A DNA stretch of 22,657 bases, from the NCBI GenBank assembly GCA_030642885.1, contig DAOWMX010000006.1, forward strand, positions 1-22,657. The letters are read 5' to 3'. The translations under genes and the position numbers were made by a program. The stretch comes from Anaerolineales bacterium (GTDB lineage: Bacteria > Chloroflexota > Anaerolineae > Anaerolineales > E44-bin32). The notes under the pieces were generated by a model that ran no database searches, was not told the origin of the DNA, and saw only the letters and a program-made list of their open reading frames with translations. Of the stretch, positions 7,800 through 15,527 are shown in pieces (positions within the stretch are counted from its first letter, which is position 1; every line of letters begins with the position of its first letter).

Positions 7800-8672
7800 A
7801 TGAATAGGCTTTCTACGTTCTCAATCGTTGCTTACGATGCGACTGTGGATGCTTGGGGCATCGCCGTCGCCTCAAAATTCCCCGCCGTCGGTGCGGTCGT
7901 CCCCTGGGCTCAAGCGGGTGCAGGCGCCGTCGCCACACAATCTTATGCCAATACAACCTTCGGTCCGCAAGGATTGGAACTCATGTCGAAGGCCTGCTCC
8001 GCCCGTGAAGCTTTGAATGAGCTGCTGGCGAATGATGAGGAGCGAGAGCTTCGTCAGGTGGGGATCGTCGATGCACAAGGTCGTTCAGCGACCTTCACAG
8101 GCGCAGATTGCTTCGAATGGGCCGGTGGGAAAACCGGTGAGAATTACTGCGTTCAGGGAAATATTCTCAGCGGTCCGGAAGTGATCGAGCAAATGGCTTC
8201 TACGTTTGAGGACTCAAACAAAGATCTTCCCGAACGCTTGCTCGCTGCATTGCTTGCCGCCGATCAGGCAGGTGGCGACCGTCGAGGGAAACAGAGCGCG
8301 GCGATCTACGTCGTAAAACCCGAAGGCGGATATGGGGGCTTTAACGACCGCTGGATCGATTATCGTGTCGACGATCACGAAGACCCAGTCCCGCGACTGA
8401 TGGAGATCCTCGGGCTTCATAGCCTGTATTTCGGCAAAAGCCCATCTGAAGAGGAGCTTGAAATCGACGCCGCAGTCTGCGAAGCTCTGCAGCAAATAAT
8501 GCGGAATCTAGGCTATGAAATCGAGGAAATCACGGGAGAATATGATCAGAAAACCCAGACCGCGCTGCGCCAGTTCATCGGCAACGAGAATTTCGAAGAG
8601 CGCACGGATTTTGAAAAGGGCCGCATCGATCAACCGGTATATGAATACCTGCTGAAGAAATTCCGCGGCTGA
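7800..8672 (+). CDS. DUF1028 Ntn-hydrolase-like protein with C-terminal peptidoglycan-binding-like domain
   Basis: Residues 1 to about 205 match the DUF1028 family, with its characteristic opening TFSIVAYD, then WGIAVASKFPAVGAVVPWAQ and ATQSYAN. This fold has been related to N-terminal-nucleophile hydrolases, and the conserved Thr6 next to the start would be the candidate nucleophile after processing; that is inference. Residues about 220-288 resemble the putative peptidoglycan-binding domain commonly attached to DUF1028 (YFGKSPSEEE, a regular helical pattern, TQTALRQFIG). There is no signal peptide, so a cell-wall role is unclear. The ATG at 7800 lies 27 nt after clpX with no good Shine-Dalgarno and no obvious separate promoter. 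Function unknown. Confidence 0.88.
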   Translation: MNRLSTFSIVAYDATVDAWGIAVASKFPAVGAVVPWAQAGAGAVATQSYANTTFGPQGLELMSKACSAREALNELLANDEERELRQVGIVDAQGRSATFTGADCFEWAGGKTGENYCVQGNILSGPEVIEQMASTFEDSNKDLPERLLAALLAADQAGGDRRGKQSAAIYVVKPEGGYGGFNDRWIDYRVDDHEDPVPRLMEILGLHSLYFGKSPSEEELEIDAAVCEALQQIMRNLGYEIEEITGEYDQKTQTALRQFIGNENFEERTDFEKGRIDQPVYEYLLKKFRG

Positions 8673-8753
8673 TTTCAAGAGATCGCCGCGCAAAGATCTG
8701 CGGCTTCACTCGACGCATCAAACTGGGAACATCACGATGATATTAAGGCAACT

Positions 8754-9557
8754 ATGAGAAAACTGGCGGACATCAAAGGGCTGATTGTCGACCTGGACGG
8801 CGTGCTGTGGCGCGGGCGGACTTTTCTGGAGGGCGTACCCGAATTCTTTTCATTCCTACGGACCAACTCCATGCCATTTTTACTGGTCACAAACAACTCC
8901 ACCGCTACACCAAAGGGTGTGGTTGGTCGCATGGACGGTGCTACCGTGAAGATCGACCCGGCTGAGGTTTTGACCTCTTCACAAGCAACCGCAGCTTATT
9001 TACAGCAACAATTCCCCTCTGGAACCACGATCTATGCCATAGGTGAAGATGCGCTGAAGGACGCGCTATCCGCTGCAGGATTTCGCCTTCATGACTCAGC
9101 CGACGGTGTGCATGCCGTCGTAATGGGCTTCGATCGCGAAATCAGCTGGGCGAAGATGACTGAAGCTTCCATCGCCATTCAATCGGGGGCACATTTCGTC
9201 GCAACCAACCCGGACCTGAGTTTTCCGATCGAGCGCGGACAGGCTCCTGGCGCAGGCGCTTTCATCACCGCCGTTCAACTTACAACAGGCGTAGAACCAC
9301 TCATTATCGGCAAGCCAGAACCCCGCCTTTTTAACTTTGCTAGGGAACGATTAGGTCTAACAGCCGAGCAAATCCTTGGTGTGGGTGACCGGCTAGAGAC
9401 CGACATATTAGGCGCTCAACGTGCTGGAATAGCAACCTGTTTGCTTCTCACCGGGGTGACATCGAGTGACCAGGCGAAAGCATCAGAAATCAAACCCGAT
9501 TGGATTTTTAAGGACCTGCCATCCCTCATGCTCGAGCTCACAGGGACACACGAGTGA
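8754..9557 (+). CDS. HAD-IIA (NagD-like) phosphatase
   Basis: A 267-residue HAD hydrolase of the NagD / p-nitrophenylphosphatase class. Visible motifs are the nucleophile DLDGVL (D13, D15), motif II TNNST at 46-50, motif III Lys187 in IIGKPEP and motif IV GVGDRLETDILGA (D212, D217). The cap between motifs II and III is the C2 type expected for this class. Members dephosphorylate small sugar or nucleotide phosphates; the substrate here cannot be inferred. The last four bases overlap the rlmN start (GTGA), so translation of the two is coupled. The preceding gap (8673-8753) holds a weak GCCGC/GCGGC inverted repeat but no convincing terminator or promoter. Confidence 0.92.
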   Translation: MRKLADIKGLIVDLDGVLWRGRTFLEGVPEFFSFLRTNSMPFLLVTNNSTATPKGVVGRMDGATVKIDPAEVLTSSQATAAYLQQQFPSGTTIYAIGEDALKDALSAAGFRLHDSADGVHAVVMGFDREISWAKMTEASIAIQSGAHFVATNPDLSFPIERGQAPGAGAFITAVQLTTGVEPLIIGKPEPRLFNFARERLGLTAEQILGVGDRLETDILGAQRAGIATCLLLTGVTSSDQAKASEIKPDWIFKDLPSLMLELTGTHE

Positions 9558-10609
9558 AACCAAAGCCGTTTTTCTTCGACCTTACCCTGCCCCAGGTGGA
9601 AGCCCACCTGCAGACACTCGGCGCTGAACGCTACCGTGCCCGACAGCTCTGGGAAGGTATATATAAGAATTTAGCGCCATCCCCTCAGAAAATTTCCAAC
9701 CTCCCCGAAAATCTACGCGAACAACTAGAAACAACGCTCGCCTTCTCTGCATTGACCGTTCAATCGACAGTCAGCTCCCGGGACGGCGAAACTGAAAAGC
9801 ACCTCCTGGAAACACAGGACGAGAAGGCAATTGAAGTTGTTCTGATGCGTTACCACCGCCGCCATACAGCCTGCATATCTACTCAAATCGGCTGTGGCAT
9901 GGGTTGTGTGTTTTGCGCCACAGGCCAGATGGGTTTTAAACGCAATCTGAGCTCAGGCGAGATCATTGAGCAGGTAATCAGAGTAGCCAGGCAGCTTGAT
10001 GCCCACGGCGACCGCCTTTCGAATATCGTATTTATGGGCATGGGTGAACCCTTTCAGAATTACGACGCCTCGATGGATGTGATCGACCGCCTGAATGATC
10101 CCGAAGGTTTCAACTTCGGAAAACGTCGATTTACAATTTCCACGGTTGGCTTGGTCCCGATGATCGAACGGTTTACACAAGAACATCGTCAGGCCAACCT
10201 CGCAATCTCCCTGCATGCTGCTACAAATGCCTTGCGTGAACGGTTGCTGCCGATCAATCGCCGCTACCCGCTGGATGTGTTGATGCCCGCATGTCGCTCC
10301 TATACGGTGCAGAGTGGACGGAGGATCACTTTCGAATGGGCGCTCATTCAAGGGGTGAATGATGGAGATGAACAAGCTGCGGCTCTGGCGGATTGGGTAC
10401 ACAGAATGAATTGCCACATCAACATCATCCCTCTCAACCCAACCCATGGTTATGATGGGAAAGCTTCTAACCACGATCGAGTCGCACAATTCCAAAGTGC
10501 CTTAGAACAGGCTGGAATCTCCACAACAGTCCGCGTCCGCCGTGGGATCGACATCCAGGCAGGGTGCGGCCAGTTGGCCGCTCAAAAGCAGAGAAACGAC
10601 TTCAGTTGA
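9554..10609 (+). CDS. rlmN: Dual-specificity 23S rRNA/tRNA adenine-C2 methyltransferase
   Basis: Radical-SAM enzyme that methylates C2 of A2503 in 23S rRNA and A37 in some tRNAs. The 351-residue protein has the radical-SAM cluster CxxxCxxC at C114, C118 and C121 (IGCGMGCVFCATG), the SAM-binding GMGEP at 162-166, and the methyl-carrier cysteine C338 in QAGCGQLA (Cys355 in E. coli). The start is GTG at 9554, which overlaps the previous stop by 4 bases. Arg/Lys-rich surface patches and a 110-residue N-terminal helical region match the family length. Downstream, rpe follows after a 63-nt gap that contains a promoter. Confidence 0.96.
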   Translation: MKPKPFFFDLTLPQVEAHLQTLGAERYRARQLWEGIYKNLAPSPQKISNLPENLREQLETTLAFSALTVQSTVSSRDGETEKHLLETQDEKAIEVVLMRYHRRHTACISTQIGCGMGCVFCATGQMGFKRNLSSGEIIEQVIRVARQLDAHGDRLSNIVFMGMGEPFQNYDASMDVIDRLNDPEGFNFGKRRFTISTVGLVPMIERFTQEHRQANLAISLHAATNALRERLLPINRRYPLDVLMPACRSYTVQSGRRITFEWALIQGVNDGDEQAAALADWVHRMNCHINIIPLNPTHGYDGKASNHDRVAQFQSALEQAGISTTVRVRRGIDIQAGCGQLAAQKQRNDFS

Positions 10610-10640
10610 GGTCTCCCCCACCGACAAAAAAGCATTTGTC

Positions 10641-10669
10641 TTGTCATTTCCTGACCAGAAAGGTATGAT
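10641..10669 (+). promoter_or_regulatory. Promoter of rpe, placed for a leaderless or very short leader
   Basis: TTGTCA (10641-10646) and TATGAT (10664-10669) with 17-nt spacing. The expected start, 6-7 nt after the -10 box, falls at about 10676, which is the second of two adjacent ATG codons. The AAAGG at 10659-10663 would only serve as a ribosome-binding site in read-through transcripts from rlmN. Confidence 0.7.
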
Positions 10670-10672
10670 TAC

Positions 10673-11353
10673 ATGATGGTCAAGAATTACGTCATCATGC
10701 CGTCGGTCCTATCGGCGGATTTTTTAAACTTGGGGGATGCAATCGCGGAGTGCGTTGCTGCCGGCACCGATTGGTTTCATCTTGATATCATGGACGGGCA
10801 CTTCGTTCCCAACATTGCGCTGGGGTCAGGCTTCGTCAAGGCTTGCAGACGCGCAACGGATCTCCCTCTCGATGTTCATCTGATGATTGAAAATCCAGAG
10901 CGTTATTTAGAGGCTTTTTCCGCAGCTGGGGCGAGTGCAATCAGCGTTCATTATGAGGTCTGCCCTCAGGTACGCAACACGCTCAGTATGATCCGGGATT
11001 TGGGACTAAATGCTGGCATAGCGATTAGCCCGGGAACAGCGGTTGATGAGATCCAAGATATTCTCGATCTGGTTGACCTTGTTCTGGTGATGACCGTTCA
11101 GCCTGGTTTTGCCGGCCAAAGCTTCATCGAGTCTTCTGTAGAAAAAGTCCGCCGTACGCGCAGCTTAATCGACGCAGCGGGTCTGAACACGCACATTCAA
11201 GTGGATGGTGGAATTAATTCCAAGACAGCGCCTGCATGTGCCGACGCAGGGGCAGATTATTTCGTCGCCGCCAGTGCAATCTTCCAGCACTCAAAGGGGA
11301 TCACAGCTGGCGTTCGTGAGTTACAATCTTCACTTGGGGTAGAATCAAGATGA
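10673..11353 (+). CDS. rpe: Ribulose-phosphate 3-epimerase
   Basis: TIM-barrel enzyme that interconverts ribulose-5-phosphate and xylulose-5-phosphate in the pentose phosphate pathway. The 226-residue protein shows VLSADF near the N-terminus, metal ligands His37, Asp39 and His69 (HLDIMDGHFVPN, DVHLMIENPE), the catalytic Asp178 in VDGGIN and the phosphate-binding loop MTVQPGFAGQ. Start is either 10673 or 10676; the second would be the 5' end of a leaderless transcript from the promoter upstream, the first has AAAGG 9 nt before it. A perfect hairpin follows 9 nt after the stop. In Firmicutes rpe lies next to the rpmB-yloU-yloV cluster, as here. Confidence 0.96.
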   Translation: MMVKNYVIMPSVLSADFLNLGDAIAECVAAGTDWFHLDIMDGHFVPNIALGSGFVKACRRATDLPLDVHLMIENPERYLEAFSAAGASAISVHYEVCPQVRNTLSMIRDLGLNAGIAISPGTAVDEIQDILDLVDLVLVMTVQPGFAGQSFIESSVEKVRRTRSLIDAAGLNTHIQVDGGINSKTAPACADAGADYFVAASAIFQHSKGITAGVRELQSSLGVESR

Positions 11354-11361
11354 ACGCGACA

Positions 11362-11380
11362 GGTCGCCTTGAAGGCGACC
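11362..11380. terminator. Hairpin between convergent rpe and rpmB, possible bidirectional terminator
   Basis: GGTCGCC-TTGAA-GGCGACC forms a perfect 7-bp GC-rich stem (9 bp if the loop is closed further) in the gap between the converging rpe and rpmB genes. There is no clean U tract on either strand (ACGGTTTCAATT on plus), so its efficiency is uncertain. Confidence 0.45.
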
Positions 11381-11418
11381 ACGGTTTCAATTGGAATTAG
11401 CAGGAAGAAGGAAAAAGA

Positions 11419-11598
11419 CTAGACGCGGGCCATCCGTTTAATGCACTTCGTACACAGCGTCTTCTGAACCATGCGCCCGCCTTCCATGACCTGTACTTTC
11501 TGGAGGTTGGGGCGAAACTTGCGTTTCGTCGCCTTCATGGAGAAGCTACGGCTCTGCCCGAACATGGTTTTTTTGCCGCAATTCTCGCACTTAGCCAT
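11419..11598 (-). CDS. rpmB: 50S ribosomal protein L28, zinc-ribbon type
   Basis: A 59-residue basic protein. It begins MAKCENCGKKTMFGQSRS and contains KRKFRPNLQKVQV, the L28 signature. Cysteines C4, C7 (CENC) and C49, C52 (CTKC) form a C4 zinc site, the C+ form of L28. AAGGAAG lies about 9 nt upstream of the ATG on the minus strand. It is divergent from the Asp23 gene and convergent with rpe, the same relative orientation seen for rpmB next to yloU in Bacillus. L28 sits near the E site of the large subunit and is needed late in 50S assembly. Confidence 0.96.
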   Translation of the reverse strand: MAKCENCGKKTMFGQSRSFSMKATKRKFRPNLQKVQVMEGGRMVQKTLCTKCIKRMARV

Positions 11599-11647
11599 CT
11601 AGGATGCTTCCTTTCTAACGAAATCGTTTATTTATGGACCGGCGCAA

Positions 11648-11656
11648 ATGTTACCA
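11648..11656 (-). promoter_or_regulatory. Candidate extended -10 element for rpmB
   Basis: On the minus strand TGGTAACAT reads as an extended -10 (TG-N-TAACAT) about 50 nt upstream of the rpmB start. No good -35 box is visible, as expected for an extended -10 promoter, but the support is modest. No clear promoter was found for the divergent Asp23 gene in the same 108-nt gap. Confidence 0.35.
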
Positions 11657-11706
11657 CAGCTTAGACCGTCCATCAATGCCTAGCTCAATGATGGGAGAGG
11701 AATCGA

Positions 11707-12063
11707 ATGACCGACGAAAGTACTATTCTAGGGCGAATCATCGTCTCACCGAAGGCGATCGCCACCATAGCATCCCAATCCGCTCTGCAGTCGTACGGCG
11801 TCGTTGGTATGGCCTCGAAGAACATCGTCGACGGCATCACCCAGGCTCTCGTACGCGACCCTCGGCACGGTGTACAGGTCAGCACTTCTGACGATCAAAT
11901 CACCATTGATCTGTACATCATCGTTGAATACCAAACCCGAGTTTCTTCTGTCGCTGCGAGCGTCGCCAACATCGTACACTACCAGGTAGAGAGATCACTT
12001 GGTATGCCTGTTAAAGCTGTGAACGTTCATGTTCAAGGCTTACGGATCAGCAGCAGAGACTAA
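11707..12063 (+). CDS. Asp23/Gls24 family envelope-stress protein (YloU-like)
   Basis: The 118-residue protein matches the Asp23/Gls24/YloU family throughout: an N-terminal GRIIVSPKAIATIASQSAL segment, the middle GVVGMASKN, and the C-terminal VKAVNVHVQGLRI. These are small cytoplasmic or membrane-associated proteins implicated in envelope homeostasis; the molecular role is still unclear. In Firmicutes it is almost always immediately before the DAK2 kinase subunit gene, as here (18 nt gap). GGGAGAGGAA precedes the ATG as a good ribosome-binding site. No transmembrane segment or signal peptide is seen. Confidence 0.93.
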   Translation: MTDESTILGRIIVSPKAIATIASQSALQSYGVVGMASKNIVDGITQALVRDPRHGVQVSTSDDQITIDLYIIVEYQTRVSSVAASVANIVHYQVERSLGMPVKAVNVHVQGLRISSRD

Positions 12064-12081
12064 TCACCGAACGGAGACTCG

Positions 12082-13776
12082 ATGAGCAAGCCGTACAAAG
12101 ATATAGATCCAGAGCTTCGAGCGCGCCTTCTTGAGGGAGCTCAAGAGATCGATGGAGCCACCCTGAGCCAGTTGCTTTTCGCTAGTCTGGACTGGCTCCG
12201 AACCAACCAGCAGCTCGTTAACTCATTGAATGTATTTCCCATTCCGGATGGCGATACTGGAACCAACATGGTCCTGACGATGCAGTCGGCAGTGGACGAG
12301 ATCAACAATATTAGCGAACGCTCAGTAGGAGATGTGGCATCTGCAATAGCACAAGGCGCACTCATGGGCGCACGCGGCAATTCTGGTGTCATTCTTTCAC
12401 AGATATGGCGCGGGTTCGCCCACGTTCTAGAAAACGAAGAAATAATGACTGCCGAATCCTTCGTTTCCTCTCTGAAAGAGGCGAGCAAGACGGCGTATAA
12501 AGGCGTCGTACGCCCCGTGGAGGGGACAATCCTCACAGTCTCGAAAGACATATCTACTGAAGCACAGAAAGCATTGGACGGTGGAATAACTTCCACCCTC
12601 GAGCTTCTCGAGCGGGTTGTGGAAGCCGCCGACGACTCCGTCGAACGGACACCCGATCTCCTACCAGTATTAAAGGATGCTGGTGTCGTAGATAGCGGCG
12701 GCAAGGGTTTGTTCTTTATCCTGGAAGGCATGCTTCGCGCCGCTTACCGACTACCGCTTGACCAACCAATTCTCAGCGTCCAGCCTTTGAGTTTGCTTGA
12801 CCTGGATAGAGCAGCTGAGTCCATCGAACCTGGTCAGGATTGGGAAGTCATCATTGACTTCTCGCCTGAGGAGTTGTTAGATCTTGGACCCTTCTACACA
12901 AAACTAGAAGAGATTGGCACATCCATACAGGTCGGCGAGGGTGATGGGATGTACCGCATGCATATCCACGTGCAGGATGAAAAAGAATACGAGCCTATAG
13001 ATTACATCAAAGGCTTAGGGACGATCACGAATATTGCCATCGAGAACTTAATGGTTCAAACCGCAAAACCAGAGCAGGCTCATTCTCTTTCTGATATCCG
13101 TCTTCAGAGCATTGAGCCCGGAGAGATTGCCGTAGTTGCAGTCGCGCCAGGTATGGGGCTCGCTCGAGTCTTCGCCAGCTTGGGCGTCACGGCACTCATT
13201 GAGGGTGGCCAGACAATGAATCCCAGCACACAGGAGATCATGAACGCGTTTGAAAACCTACCAACAGATCAGGTCGTCATCCTGCCTAACAACAAAAACA
13301 TCATCCTGGCTGCGCAACAGGCTACCGAACTTACGGTTAAGAAAGTCGCAGTAATTCCCACCGTTTCCGTTCCACAGGGAATTGCGGCCATGTTCGCATG
13401 GAACTCTGATGGCAATTTCGAAGCCACCGCCAGTGCGATGGCGGCGGCGCTCGACTCAATCCAATCCGCCGCAATCACAACTGCCACTCGATCGGTTGAG
13501 ATTGATGATGTTAAGGTGGAAACAGGACAGGTGATCGGCCTTCTTAACGGGAAACTTACGTGTTCTGGCACATCGATAGAGGAAGTCCTGATCGATATCC
13601 TCAAAGAAGCTTCAACAGATAAATATGAAATAATCACCCTGTACTATGGTGAAGACTTGAATGCGATGCAGGCTAACCAGCTCGCCGATATCATTCGCGA
13701 AACCTACCCAAAGCTGGAGATTGAAGTCCACGATGGCACTCAACCACACTATCAACTCATCCTTTCCATCGAGTAA
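12082..13776 (+). CDS. fakA: Fatty acid kinase ATP-binding subunit FakA (DAK2 domain protein, YloV-like)
   Basis: FakA phosphorylates a fatty acid held by FakB to acyl-phosphate, which PlsX/PlsY use for phospholipid synthesis. The 564-residue protein has a DAK2 kinase domain (about 30-215) with FPIPDGDTGTNM at 52-63 carrying the metal/ATP-binding aspartates, GARGNSGVILSQ at 97-108 and DSGGKGLFFILEGML at 204-218. A middle domain (about 240-330) and a DegV-like C-terminal domain (about 340-564, with MNPSTQEIMNAFE) follow, the standard FakA architecture and length. GGAGA precedes the ATG. Two DegV/FakB genes follow directly, the first after only 9 nt, so kinase and fatty-acid-binding partners appear to be expressed together. 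Confidence 0.94.
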   Translation: MSKPYKDIDPELRARLLEGAQEIDGATLSQLLFASLDWLRTNQQLVNSLNVFPIPDGDTGTNMVLTMQSAVDEINNISERSVGDVASAIAQGALMGARGNSGVILSQIWRGFAHVLENEEIMTAESFVSSLKEASKTAYKGVVRPVEGTILTVSKDISTEAQKALDGGITSTLELLERVVEAADDSVERTPDLLPVLKDAGVVDSGGKGLFFILEGMLRAAYRLPLDQPILSVQPLSLLDLDRAAESIEPGQDWEVIIDFSPEELLDLGPFYTKLEEIGTSIQVGEGDGMYRMHIHVQDEKEYEPIDYIKGLGTITNIAIENLMVQTAKPEQAHSLSDIRLQSIEPGEIAVVAVAPGMGLARVFASLGVTALIEGGQTMNPSTQEIMNAFENLPTDQVVILPNNKNIILAAQQATELTVKKVAVIPTVSVPQGIAAMFAWNSDGNFEATASAMAAALDSIQSAAITTATRSVEIDDVKVETGQVIGLLNGKLTCSGTSIEEVLIDILKEASTDKYEIITLYYGEDLNAMQANQLADIIRETYPKLEIEVHDGTQPHYQLILSIE

Positions 13777-13785
13777 GTATCGTCT

Positions 13786-14643
13786 ATGATCAAAATCGTC
13801 ACCGACGCAGCGGTAAGATTCACAACGCCAAATTTCGCCCAGAAACACGGGGTAACAATCGCTCCAATCTCTGCCCATTGTGGCAATATCCGCATTTCCG
13901 ATGGCCCCGATGCTAACCTGCATGATCTCCGTCCATCGCTTAAAGAATGTGATCAGGAGATACGTATTGAGAGCCCCTCCGTCGATCAAATCGCAGAGAT
14001 TTATTCGCATCTAAGCGCCGAGACGAATTATATTTTATCCATCCATTCATCCTTAGGATTAACCAACTCATTTAGAAACGCTCAAAAGGCCAGTCAACAG
14101 TTCTTGGGGAGGATGGACATCCACGTGGTCGATTCCCAAACCACATCTATCGGACTGGGGTTGATAGTTCAAACCTGCGTCCAAGGAATGCAGCGGGGAG
14201 AATCGCTGGACAATTTGGTAAAAACCGTTCGCGGAATGATCACCCGCCTTTACACGGTCATGTTCCTTGATGATCTTTCTTATCTGGCACGTAACCAAAT
14301 CGTAAGTCAGTCTCAGGCAATTCTGGGAAACATGTTGGGTGTTATTCCTTTCCTGACAATCGAAAATGGTGAACTTCAACCCATGGAAAAGGTCCGGTCT
14401 AGACCACGGGCGCTTGAGAAGTTGATCGAATTCGTTTGTGAATTTTCAGGAGTAGACCACCTTGGTATCCTTCATGGGTATGGAAAACCAACGCAAGACG
14501 CACTCTATATCGCTGAACGACTGCGTTCTTTATACCCGAGCTCGCCGATTTCACAGGTATGTTACGGTCCTACACTCGCACCGTTCATTGGCTTCAACGG
14601 TCTTGGGGCAATCGTGCTGGAATCTAAAGAAGATTCCATATGA
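13786..14643 (+). CDS. Divergent DegV/FakB-family protein, likely unable to bind acyl chains normally
   Basis: The 285-residue protein has DegV fold signatures: MIKIVTDAA at the N-terminus, ILSIHSSLGLTNSFRNAQ at 83-100, HVVDSQTTSIGLGL at 113-126. By hand alignment with the next gene and S. aureus FakB2 (key residues T61, S93, R170, R202, H266): the T61 position falls on Ile61, S93 becomes Thr93, the invariant R170 falls on Ile172, and H266 falls on Ile268 (APFIGFNG in place of GIHVGPG). The R202 position, needed to bind FakA in S. aureus, is kept as Arg204. The protein has no frameshift, is of family length, and is 9 nt after fakA and overlaps the next gene by 4 bases. It looks like a maintained pseudo-FakB rather than decay. 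The alignment is by eye. Confidence 0.82.
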   Translation: MIKIVTDAAVRFTTPNFAQKHGVTIAPISAHCGNIRISDGPDANLHDLRPSLKECDQEIRIESPSVDQIAEIYSHLSAETNYILSIHSSLGLTNSFRNAQKASQQFLGRMDIHVVDSQTTSIGLGLIVQTCVQGMQRGESLDNLVKTVRGMITRLYTVMFLDDLSYLARNQIVSQSQAILGNMLGVIPFLTIENGELQPMEKVRSRPRALEKLIEFVCEFSGVDHLGILHGYGKPTQDALYIAERLRSLYPSSPISQVCYGPTLAPFIGFNGLGAIVLESKEDSI

Positions 14644-15488
14644 CCATCAAAACCAGTCGCTTTGCCATCGTAACGGACAGTACGGCTGACGTCCCGATTG
14701 ATACCGCAGAATCCCTGAACATCTCCGTGATTCCTGCGGTGTTGACCTTGGACGGTGAGACGTATGTGGATGGTCTTGACATATCAAGAGCTGAGTTCTA
14801 CGAGCGAATGCCTGACCTGCGGATACCTCCCACAACGGCTGTGCCGTCCGTACTCGTCTTCGAAGAGACCTACCAACGTCTGTTTGAAAACGGCGTCGAA
14901 CGTATCCTTTCTATCCACTTATCCGCCAATCTAAGCGGGATGTTCAATACCGCTGAGCAGGCAGCACTCAACTTTGACGAGCAGGTGAAGGTATTTGACA
15001 GCGGCCAGCTCACCCTGGGTACTGGTTTCCAAGTCATCGAGGCGGCCCAATCGATCGTGAATGGATTGGAATTCGACCAAGTCGTAAACACGGCCAAGCG
15101 ATTTCGAGAGAGAGCTTATGTCCTTGCGCTGATCGATCGACTCGAATTTATGCGCCGAAGCGGACGAGTGAAATGGCTTCGAGCCAATATCGGTGATTTT
15201 CTTCAAATCAAGCAGTTAGTGGAAGTGAAAGATGGTCTCGTGAATGCGGTCGCACGTACTCGTACTTACACGAAAGCTTTCGAGCAATTAATCTCGATTG
15301 CCTCTACCTGGAAAAACATTAAACGTCTCGCCGTGCTCCATTCTGGAGCGCCAGAAAAAGCAAAGGAGCTCACCGAGCGGGTTGTCAACCTGTGCCCAAA
15401 CCCTTTAATGATCGTCAATATTACCACGGTCATCGGTATCCACGTTGGACCAGGATGCGTTGGGCTCGCTGTTTTAACACAGGATTAA
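14640..15488 (+). CDS. fakB: Fatty acid-binding protein FakB (DegV family)
   Basis: DegV-family protein that holds a fatty acid for phosphorylation by FakA. The 282-residue product has the canonical TDSTADVP at 12-19, PPTTAVPS at 63-70 (Thr65 or 66 as the T61 equivalent), LSANLSGMFNTA at 94-105 (Ser99 likely the carboxyl-binding serine), Arg176 (invariant R170 equivalent, in SGRVKW), Arg208 (R202 equivalent) and His268 in VIGIHVGPG (H266). So the full active set is present. The ATG overlaps the previous stop (ATGA), showing translational coupling. No clear terminator follows, and the next gene, recG, has its own promoter. Confidence 0.93.
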   Translation: MTIKTSRFAIVTDSTADVPIDTAESLNISVIPAVLTLDGETYVDGLDISRAEFYERMPDLRIPPTTAVPSVLVFEETYQRLFENGVERILSIHLSANLSGMFNTAEQAALNFDEQVKVFDSGQLTLGTGFQVIEAAQSIVNGLEFDQVVNTAKRFRERAYVLALIDRLEFMRRSGRVKWLRANIGDFLQIKQLVEVKDGLVNAVARTRTYTKAFEQLISIASTWKNIKRLAVLHSGAPEKAKELTERVVNLCPNPLMIVNITTVIGIHVGPGCVGLAVLTQD

Positions 15489-15490
15489 CT

Positions 15491-15520
15491 CTGGCACTTT
15501 TGCCCCTTCCCGCGTATATT
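15491..15520 (+). promoter_or_regulatory. Candidate recG promoter placed for a leaderless transcript
   Basis: A weak -35 CTGGCA (15491-15496) and a good -10 TATATT (15515-15520) are separated by 18 nt. The predicted start, 7 nt downstream, is at the A of the recG ATG (15528). There is no Shine-Dalgarno before that ATG, which supports leaderless translation. Confidence 0.5.
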
Positions 15521-15527
15521 TACTACT

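Noticed and set aside
8673..8753. Terminator after the DUF1028 gene
   Set aside because: A GCCGC/GCGGC inverted repeat is present, but the stem is only 5 bp with a 10-nt loop and no U tract follows.
9953..10495. 180-codon minus-strand frame inside rlmN
   Set aside because: Shadow of the radical-SAM gene; no independent support.
12141..12731. 196-codon open frame on the minus strand inside fakA
   Set aside because: It runs antisense to strongly recognisable DAK2 sequence; the translation is low-complexity Ser/Thr/Arg-rich with no family features and no ribosome-binding site.
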